DNA of 19,254 nt, taken from contig CAZEDW010000058.1 of the NCBI GenBank assembly GCA_964510955.1, positions 1 to 19,254 on the forward strand, given 5' to 3'. A program made the translations under genes and the position numbers. Positions 15,061-19,254 of the stretch are shown here, in pieces. The notes under the pieces are model-generated. The model was given only the letters and a program-made list of their open reading frames with translations. It was not told the origin of the DNA and searched no databases. Every line of letters begins with the position of its first letter. The first letter of the stretch is position 1. The DNA comes from JAFLCM01 sp964510955 (lineage in GTDB: Bacteria; Planctomycetota; Phycisphaerae; Phycisphaerales; UBA1924).

Positions 15061-15504
15061 TCAACAACCGTCAGGCCCAAACTCGGCAGCGAAACCTAGG
15101 GCGATCATATTCACAAACATGATCGCGAATACGAAGATCAACTTCTCCATCCACCTCGGCGATTGGCTCAATCCGCCGATCCGCTTCCCCAACGAGGTCG
15201 AGTGAATCACAATCAGCCCCCACACAAGGCAAACTGGTGGCGCGACAAACATGAGCACCCACAGATGTACCCATCCTGCGCCATGCTCGCCCGAAAGCAC
15301 GAACGGAACTCCTGCCAAACTCGGTGCCATCGCAAGGGCAAGCGGCGCTAACGGATTCTGTGATCGGGGATCTGGGTATGCGATCAGGCGCTCACCGGGA
15401 CGAGATATTTGCCTGCACGCCGGGCACTGCACAAAACCGTCGTTCGTCGGTATTCCACGCAGATCGGCTGAGCACTTGGGACAGGACCATGCGTCTGCTG
15501 TCAT
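15061..15504 (-). CDS. Small zinc-ribbon membrane protein, next to tRNA-His
   Basis: The open frame runs back through the tRNA, so the start must lie after it. The ATG at 15504 gives MTADAWSCPKC, matching the short N-terminus of its neighbour; an ATG at 15537 directly after the tRNA is less likely. The 147-residue protein has a ribbon (CPKCSADLRGI, then CPACRQ) and three hydrophobic segments (PLALAMAPSLAGVPFVL, LWVLMFVAPPVCLVWGLIVI, LIFVFAIMFVNMIALGF). No clear Shine-Dalgarno is present. It probably lies in the same transcript as the downstream paralogue and may follow tRNA-His read-through. Confidence 0.65.
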   Translation of the reverse strand: MTADAWSCPKCSADLRGIPTNDGFVQCPACRQISRPGERLIAYPDPRSQNPLAPLALAMAPSLAGVPFVLSGEHGAGWVHLWVLMFVAPPVCLVWGLIVIHSTSLGKRIGGLSQSPRWMEKLIFVFAIMFVNMIALGFAAEFGPDGC

Positions 15505-15540
15505 TCCAGCGCGCAAATCCCCTTGATCCTCCGGCATAAG

Positions 15541-15614
15541 GGTGACCAACGGGACTCGAACCCGCGACTTCCTGGACCACAACCAGGCGCTCTGCCAACT
15601 GAGCTATGGCCACC
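15541..15614 (-). tRNA. tRNA-His (anticodon GTG)
   Basis: A full cloverleaf is visible on the minus strand. The acceptor arm GTGGCCA pairs with TGGTCAC, including one G-T pair. The D-arm contains AGCTCAGTTGGCAGAGC, the anticodon stem CCTGG/CCAGG encloses a loop with GTG, and the T-arm is CGGGTTCGAGTCCCG. An extra G at 15614 pairs opposite the discriminator C at 15541, the hallmark of tRNA-His. CCA is not encoded. Confidence 0.97.
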
Positions 15615-15660
15615 GACTGTCCCGCATTGAAGCGCGCTGGGCGCGGGTGCGGGGTGGGTA

Positions 15661-15689
15661 ACAGTAGGAATCGCTCTAATCGGCGTCAA
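15661..15689 (-). promoter_or_regulatory. Predicted promoter for tRNA-His
   Basis: On the minus strand TTGACG (15689-15684) and TACTGT (15666-15661) are separated by 17 bases. The -10 ends 46 bases before the tRNA 5' end, leaving room for a short leader. The -35 is a five of six match to consensus. Confidence 0.6.
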
Positions 15690-15797
15690 TCCGGGGTCGG
15701 TAAAGCGGTTTACACGGCGGCTGGGCTGGAATCGCCCTCGGGCCGACTGGTACGATGCCCGGTTCCCCGCGAAGGCCCTCTTCGGGCCATTGGGTGC

Positions 15798-15825
15798 CAC
15801 GGGCTCCCGTCCGCGGGTGCCCGTG
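15798..15825 (+). repeat. pckA leader hairpin 1 (28 bases)
   Basis: CACGGGC pairs with GCCCGTG, then a single T/T mismatch, then CCCG pairs with CGGG around the four-base loop TCCG. The architecture is 7 pairs, 1 mismatch, 4 pairs, 4-base loop, the same as hairpin 2, with a different sequence. Confidence 0.7.
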
Positions 15826-15856
15826 TCGGCTTTCCCTCTGCAGCTCGCAAGGGGAG

Positions 15857-15884
15857 CACGGCCAGCCGAGGACGGCGGGCCGTG
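15857..15884 (+). repeat. pckA leader hairpin 2 (28 bases)
   Basis: CACGGCC pairs with GGCCGTG, then an A/G mismatch, then GCCG pairs with CGGC around the loop AGGA. It is followed by GCGC. Layout is identical to hairpin 1. Confidence 0.7.
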
Positions 15885-15896
15885 GCGCGACAAAAA

Positions 15897-15924
15897 CACG
15901 GCCATCGACGGACCGAAGGCCGTG
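15897..15924 (+). repeat. pckA leader hairpin 3 (28 bases)
   Basis: CACGGCC pairs with GGCCGTG, then an A/A mismatch, then TCG pairs with CGA, an A/C mismatch and the loop CGGA. It is followed by GCAC, as are the family 1 palindromes elsewhere in the window. It ends 43 bases before the pckA start codon. Confidence 0.7.
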
Positions 15925-15967
15925 GCACAAATACCGATCCGTTTCTCCTACCCAGGAGCCTCTCGAA

Positions 15968-17593
15968 ATGACCACGCTCGCCGCCGCCCCGAAGAACACC
16001 CCCACCGTCAACCTCACGGGGGGCGCGGGCGGACCCGTCATCCACAAGAACCTCGCCCCCGCCAAGCTGCTCGAAGAAGCCATCAAGCGCGGCGAGGGCG
16101 TCATGGCCTCCAACGGCGGGCTGGTCGCCCTCACCGGCGACCGCACCGGGCGCTCGCCCAAGGACAAGTACCTCGAGGACACCGCCGGGATTCACGACAA
16201 GATCGGCTGGGGCGGCTTCAACACGCCCATCACCCCCGAGAACTTCGACGCCATCCTGAAGATCGCCACCGACCACCTCAACGGCCGCAAGGACCTGTTC
16301 GTGTTCGAGGGATTCGTCGGGGCCGACCCCACGCACCGCCTGAGCGCGCGCGTGGTCACGGAGCAGGCGTGGCACAGCCTGTTCATCCGCACGCTGTTCA
16401 TCCCGCAGGACTCCCCCGCCGCCGGCAAGAACCCGGTGTGGAAGCACGACTGGACCATTTTGAACGCCGGCAAGCGGCGCCTCACCGCCGACGAGCAGGC
16501 CAAGTTCGGCGTGAAGTCGCCCGTGCTGATCGCGCAGTCTCTGGAGCGCAAGCTGGTGGTCATCGTCGGCAGCGAGTACGCCGGCGAGATGAAGAAGTCG
16601 CTGTTCTACGCCATGAACTTCGACATGCCCGAGGTCGGCGTCTTCCCGATGCACTGCTCGGCCAACGTGGACAAGAAGGACCCGTCCAACGTCGCGCTGT
16701 TCTTCGGCCTCTCCGGCACCGGCAAGACCACCCTCAGCGCCGACCCCAACCGCGCCCTCATCGGCGACGATGAGCACGGCTGGACCGACACCGGCGTGTT
16801 CAACTTCGAGGGCGGCTGCTACGCCAAGTGCATCAAGCTGAGCAAGGAGGGCGAGCCGCAGATCTGGAACGCCATCAAGTTCGGCAGCGTGCTGGAAAAC
16901 CTCGATATCGACCCCGTCACACGCATCCCCAACTTCGACAGCCAGAAATACACTGAGAACACCCGCGCGACGTACCCCCTGGACTACATCCCCGACGCCG
17001 TCATCCCCTCGATGGCCGGGCACCCCAAGAACGTGATCTTCCTCACCGCCGACGCCTACGGCGTGCTGCCCCCGGTCAGCAAGCTCACCCGCGAGCAGGC
17101 GATGTACTACTTCATCAACGGCTACACCAGCAAGCTCGCCGGCACCGAGCTGGGCGTCACCGAGCCGCAGCCCAACTTCTCGGCGTGCTTCGGCGCCCCG
17201 TTCTTGCCCAGGCCCGCCAAGGTGTACGCCGAGATGCTGGCCCAGAAGGTGTCCAAGCACAACGCCGACGTGTGGCTCCTCAACACCGGCTGGACCGGAG
17301 GCGGCTTCAGCACCGGCGGCCATCGCTTCAAGCTCGCCTACACGCGCGCGTTCGTGACGGCGATCCTGAATGGGACGCTGCGAAACGCCAAGTTCACGCC
17401 GGACCCCGTGTTCGGCCTGCCGCTCCCCGAAAAGGTCGAGGGCGTGCCGAGCGAAGTGCTGAACCCCAGAAACACCTGGAAAGACGGCGCGGCGTACGAC
17501 ACCAAGGCCAAGGAGCTCGCCAAGAAGTTCCGCGATAACGACAAGAAGTTTGACATGCCGGAGGCGGTGCGGAACGCGGGGCCGAAGGGGTAA
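15968..17593 (+). CDS. pckA: Phosphoenolpyruvate carboxykinase (ATP)
   Basis: The ATG at 15968 with AGGAG upstream gives 541 residues, the usual length for the ATP-dependent enzyme. It catalyses oxaloacetate + ATP to PEP + CO2 + ADP in gluconeogenesis, in the cytoplasm. Diagnostic sites are TGRSPKDKY with the substrate Arg62, the P-loop GLSGTGKTT (247-255, Lys253), the metal-binding kinase-2 segment GDDEHGW (266-272), and NTRATYPLDY with Arg333. NTGWTGGG lies further on. The SGTGKTT P-loop and length separate it from the GTP-dependent family. The gene is intact, but its last 151 bases recur downstream as an exact copy. Three similar hairpins stand in its leader and may affect expression. Confidence 0.97.
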   Translation: MTTLAAAPKNTPTVNLTGGAGGPVIHKNLAPAKLLEEAIKRGEGVMASNGGLVALTGDRTGRSPKDKYLEDTAGIHDKIGWGGFNTPITPENFDAILKIATDHLNGRKDLFVFEGFVGADPTHRLSARVVTEQAWHSLFIRTLFIPQDSPAAGKNPVWKHDWTILNAGKRRLTADEQAKFGVKSPVLIAQSLERKLVVIVGSEYAGEMKKSLFYAMNFDMPEVGVFPMHCSANVDKKDPSNVALFFGLSGTGKTTLSADPNRALIGDDEHGWTDTGVFNFEGGCYAKCIKLSKEGEPQIWNAIKFGSVLENLDIDPVTRIPNFDSQKYTENTRATYPLDYIPDAVIPSMAGHPKNVIFLTADAYGVLPPVSKLTREQAMYYFINGYTSKLAGTELGVTEPQPNFSACFGAPFLPRPAKVYAEMLAQKVSKHNADVWLLNTGWTGGGFSTGGHRFKLAYTRAFVTAILNGTLRNAKFTPDPVFGLPLPEKVEGVPSEVLNPRNTWKDGAAYDTKAKELAKKFRDNDKKFDMPEAVRNAGPKG

Positions 17594-17624
17594 AGCGGGT
17601 GGCACGCTCTCGTCGTCGAGAGCA
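17443..17624 (+). repeat. Direct repeat, copy 1: pckA 3' end plus downstream palindrome
   Basis: This stretch covers the last 50 codons of pckA including the stop and 31 bases beyond. It is base-for-base identical to 19073-19254, a constant offset of 1630. The right copy reaches the window edge, so the true repeat may be longer. Confidence 0.97.
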
Positions 17625-17626
17625 TG
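17603..17626 (+). repeat. Palindrome family 2, copy 1
   Basis: GCTCTCG pairs with CGAGAGC around TCGT, with outer CAC/ATG ends, preceded by GGGTGG. It lies ten bases after the pckA stop and could protect or end the transcript, although there is no T-run. Confidence 0.75.
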
Positions 17627-17653
17627 GCCCCTGCTCCACTCGCGAGCGACAAA

Positions 17654-17801
17654 CCGGACTCGTAGGTGTAAGGGGGAACGCAACGGACCAAAGTCGGTCC
17701 ATCGTGGTGCTTGGCTACGATTGCGGGGCTGTATTGGCGCTCGGCACACAAGTCGCAGAGCCGACTTGTGTGGCACATGGGGCGGGGACTTCTGTGCCAC
17801 C
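17654..17801 (+). repeat. Repeat block B, copy 1
   Basis: About 148 bases that match 18921-19069 with one single-base length difference and only a few substitutions. The block contains a family 1 palindrome (17745-17772) and ends with an ACTTCTGTGCCACC motif. GTGGCACA (from 17771) and TGTGCCAC near its end form a further inverted pair. Confidence 0.9.
17745..17772 (+). repeat. 28-base palindromic repeat (family 1) in block B, copy 1
   Basis: CACACAAGTCG pairs with CGACTTGTGTG over 11 pairs around CAGAGC and is followed by GCAC. Compared with the copy at 8052 the outer stem has changed on both arms with pairing kept. Confidence 0.85.
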
Positions 17802-17835
17802 AGCCACATGGGGCGGGAACTTCTGTGCCACCCGC
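17774..17835 (+). repeat. 31-base tandem duplication
   Basis: A unit beginning CACATGGGGCGGG and ending in the ACTTCTGTGCCACC motif occurs twice in a row with a 31-base offset and minor differences. The second unit joins directly to a pckA tail copy at 17836. Confidence 0.75.
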
Positions 17836-17920
17836 CGGAACGCGGGGCCGAAGGGGTAAAGCGGGTGGCACGCTCTCGTCGTCGAGAGCATGGCCCCTGC
17901 TCCACTCGCGAGCAACAAAC
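17836..17920 (+). repeat. Short pckA-tail copy plus family 2 palindrome
   Basis: Matches 17570-17654 at an offset of 266 with one mismatch (17648 versus 17914). It includes the last seven pckA codons, the stop (17857-17859) and a family 2 palindrome at 17869-17892. It is non-functional as coding sequence. Confidence 0.9.
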
Positions 17921-17921
17921 C

Positions 17922-17945
17922 CATGCTCTCGCGGACGAGAGCATG
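17922..17945 (+). repeat. Palindrome family 2, perfect copy
   Basis: CATGCTCTCG pairs perfectly with CGAGAGCATG (10 pairs) around CGGA and is followed by CCACCC. This is the most regular member of the family and marks the right end of the mosaic. Confidence 0.8.
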
Positions 17946-18011
17946 CCACCCGAAGCAGGGTGTTCTGGGGCAGGCCACCCGCCGATGATCCTCAGCCTTG
18001 CCGGTAGGAAC

Positions 18012-18503
18012 TCAACGGAAGAAGGTTGCTCTAACGACCTTCGCGACGAACATGCCGGCAATTGCGCCGGCGGCCCACAAATGAGCACAAAACGGCGTTG
18101 AGAACACATTGATTCCAGATGAGCGTAGAAAACAAATCCACATTGCAAACATAAGTCCGACAACACTTTGTGAAAACTGCAACGGGACAATCGTCTCGAG
18201 TAGCCTCAGTTGCTGATGATATGTGCAATCAATACACGCGAACTGCTTGGTTGACAATAACGTGTCAGCAAGTGGCGAACGGGTTTCAGCTGACGTGGTT
18301 GCTCCTGCGCTCACCAAGGGACGGACGGCCGCCAGCAATAGCAAGCCGGCCGCAAGCCAACAAAGGAAGACCGTGCCCTGGCGAAATGACTCGCTTGAAT
18401 CTTGTTGTGCGAGAGCGGGGGCTGCCCTGAGCAGAACTAGCCAGAGGATCGCAAATACAGCCCATGTACGTAGGGTCCTCAGTATGGGGCGCAGTGAGTG
18501 CAT
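18012..18503 (-). CDS. Small membrane protein of unknown function inside the repeat mosaic
   Basis: A 163-residue protein starting at ATG 18503 with only a weak purine-rich upstream sequence. Hydrophobic segments lie near residues 14-32 (WAVFAILWLVLLRAAPALA, possibly a signal peptide), 43-64, 113-126 and 141-159. A CIDC pair at residues 90-93 recalls the C-x2-C pairs of the zinc-ribbon membrane proteins in this window, but only one pair is present. Base composition is visibly less GC-rich than pckA. It is the only plausible gene between the two long pckA-tail repeats, so it may be cargo of that segment. I do not recognise a family. Confidence 0.55.
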   Translation of the reverse strand: MHSLRPILRTLRTWAVFAILWLVLLRAAPALAQQDSSESFRQGTVFLCWLAAGLLLLAAVRPLVSAGATTSAETRSPLADTLLSTKQFACIDCTYHQQLRLLETIVPLQFSQSVVGLMFAMWICFLRSSGINVFSTPFCAHLWAAGAIAGMFVAKVVRATFFR

Positions 18504-18570
18504 GTGTGCTCGGTCGTGAAGTCGCTAGTGGTAGAATACAATCTTGGGAAAAAAGTACCTGCTGGCGCCG

Positions 18571-18655
18571 GCGGGGGGCACAGAAGTCCTTGCCCGCCGT
18601 GCCGCCGTGCCACACAAGTCGGCTCTGCGACTTGCGTGCTGATCGCCAGTACCGC
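18571..18655 (-). repeat. Inverted partial copy of block B
   Basis: Read on the minus strand this reproduces the segment of block B around its family 1 palindrome (18611-18638), followed by GCAC and then by an ACTTCTGTGCC motif, with more divergence than the direct copies. One stem position is mismatched. Its presence in the opposite orientation argues for a dispersed element and not simple tandem duplication. Confidence 0.75.
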
Positions 18656-18920
18656 CTGAACCTCCCGACCTCCGGTTCGACACGGACAAGGTCCTAGTGA
18701 CGTCCTGATTGAGCCGCATATGTGCAAAGGCTGCTCCCCCTCGGGAACGTGGATGTGCATGAGCCCCTTTACGACAGGGGAGCTGCGATGCAAAGCGTAT
18801 CCCAGGGATCGACGGCGGCAAGCGGCCAGGCGAAGGAAGGCCTGATGTTGGCGGTGACGGTGGACACGGATGGGGTGGCGGGTGGCGGGTGGCGTGCAGT
18901 GAACGGGCCATCCGTCGTGT

Positions 18921-19069
18921 CCGGACTCGTAGGTGTAAGAGGGGAACGCAACGGACCAAAGTCGGTCCATCGTGGTGCGTGGCTACGATTGCGGCGCTGT
19001 ATTGGCGCTCGGCACACAAGTCGCAGAGCCGACTTGTGTGGCACATGGGGTGGGAACTTCTGTGCCACC
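18921..19069 (+). repeat. Repeat block B, copy 2
   Basis: Near-identical to 17654-17801. It contains a family 1 palindrome at 19013-19040 and ends in an ACTTCTGTGCCACCC motif that joins directly to the third pckA tail. Confidence 0.9.
19013..19040 (+). repeat. 28-base palindromic repeat (family 1) in block B, copy 2
   Basis: Identical to the copy at 17745-17772, with 11 stem pairs around CAGAGC, followed by GCAC. Confidence 0.85.
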
Positions 19070-19072
19070 CGC

Positions 19073-19223
19073 CGTGCCGAGCGAAGTGCTGAACCCCAGA
19101 AACACCTGGAAAGACGGCGCGGCGTACGACACCAAGGCCAAGGAGCTCGCCAAGAAGTTCCGCGATAACGACAAGAAGTTTGACATGCCGGAGGCGGTGC
19201 GGAACGCGGGGCCGAAGGGGTAA
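19073..19223 (+). pseudogene. pckA 3'-terminal fragment (exact copy)
   Basis: The last 50 codons of pckA (VPSEVLNPRNTW to NAGPKG) and the TAA are repeated without a mismatch. There is no promoter, ribosome binding site or catalytic domain, so it cannot make a working enzyme. A fused frame opens at 18972 through block B but is very unlikely to be translated. The lack of mismatches means the duplication is recent or maintained by gene conversion. Confidence 0.9.
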
Positions 19224-19254
19224 AGCGGGTGGCACGCTCTCGTCGTCGAGAGCA
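19073..19254 (+). repeat. Direct repeat, copy 2: reaches the window edge
   Basis: Identical over all 182 bases to 17443-17624, including most of a family 2 palindrome from 19233. The end of the match is set by the window, not by divergence. Confidence 0.97.

Larger units (their letters stand above)
15615..15967. other. 353-base divergent region between tRNA-His and pckA
   Basis: No gene is supported. It holds the tRNA-His promoter on the minus strand and three 28-base hairpins on the pckA side. No convincing pckA promoter was found; a weak TACGAT at 15751-15756 lacks a good -35. The pckA ribosome binding site AGGAG lies about 9 bases before its ATG. Confidence 0.6.
17594..18011. other. 418-base repeat mosaic downstream of pckA
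   Basis: No gene is supported. In order it holds a family 2 palindrome, repeat block B, a 31-base tandem duplication, a short pckA tail copy, and two more family 2 palindromes. Open frames across it are repeat-derived. The gene to its right points leftward into it. Confidence 0.8.
18504..19072. other. 569-base repeat-rich region without a supported gene
   Basis: It holds an inverted copy of part of block B (18571-18655), unique sequence to about 18920, and block B copy 2. The open frames here are translations of repeats or of the antisense of the pckA fragment and have no ribosome binding site. Confidence 0.7.

Noticed and set aside
15541..15614. tRNA-His as an integration site for the zinc-ribbon genes
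   Set aside because: No second copy of the tRNA 3' end and no integrase were found in the window, so only proximity supports the idea.
15710..18190. Minus-strand open frame of over 800 codons across pckA and the repeats
   Set aside because: Antisense shadow of pckA; its ends are made of palindromic repeats and it shows no recognisable domain.
18525..19235. Minus-strand open frame of 236 codons at the right end
   Set aside because: It is built from block B, an inverted repeat and the antisense of the pckA fragment. No start signal or domain is present.
17594..19254. Possible CRISPR array in the repeat mosaic
   Set aside because: Repeats differ in length and type, spacing is irregular, copies occur in both orientations, and no cas gene is nearby.

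Overview
The window looks like chromosomal DNA of a planctomycete of the class Phycisphaerae. This is inferred from the high GC content, exported proteins ending in paired dockerin-like (EF-hand-like) repeats, several small membrane proteins with a 'CPxCxYDL...CPxC' zinc ribbon, a divergent sigma-70 factor, and short palindromic repeats in the gaps. No phage genes, transposase or CRISPR array is visible.

Layout. 1-3406 (minus strand): the N-terminus of an exported protein running off the left edge, a secreted BNR/Asp-box protein, and a second exported protein; the last two share a two-repeat dockerin-like C-terminus. 3586-6997 (minus): an amidohydrolase reduced to its catalytic barrel, overlapping by four bases (ATGA) a probable FMN-binding split-barrel/DUF2470 protein, preceded by a large zinc-ribbon membrane protein. 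7086-8003 (plus): a PfkB-family kinase, diverging from the zinc-ribbon gene across a C-rich tract. 8112-10691 (minus): Mn-type superoxide dismutase, secreted esterase and a stand-alone TSCPD protein, probably one transcription unit at least for the first two. 11322-12491 (plus): a sigma-70 family factor with a predicted promoter about 320 bases upstream and a strong intrinsic terminator. 12670-14521 (plus): an MDR dehydrogenase lacking catalytic-zinc ligands, then a two-gene nucleotidyltransferase module resembling toxin-antitoxin pairs. 14551-15614 (minus): tRNA-His with a good promoter, followed by two small zinc-ribbon membrane proteins. 15968-17593 (plus): ATP-dependent PEP carboxykinase (pckA) with three look-alike hairpins in its leader.

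The most unusual part is the right end. After pckA the DNA becomes a mosaic of repeats. The last 151 bases of pckA plus 31 bases downstream recur without mismatch as a 182-base direct repeat that reaches the window edge. A shorter pckA tail sits between them, together with a duplicated block of about 148 bases, two palindrome families and a lone membrane-protein gene. One palindrome family, a 28-base 12-4-12 hairpin usually followed by GCAC, also occurs in the pckA leader and after the kinase gene. Its stems vary in sequence while pairing is kept, which points to selection on structure or to a REP-like mobile element.

All function calls come from reading motifs by eye; no database search was possible.
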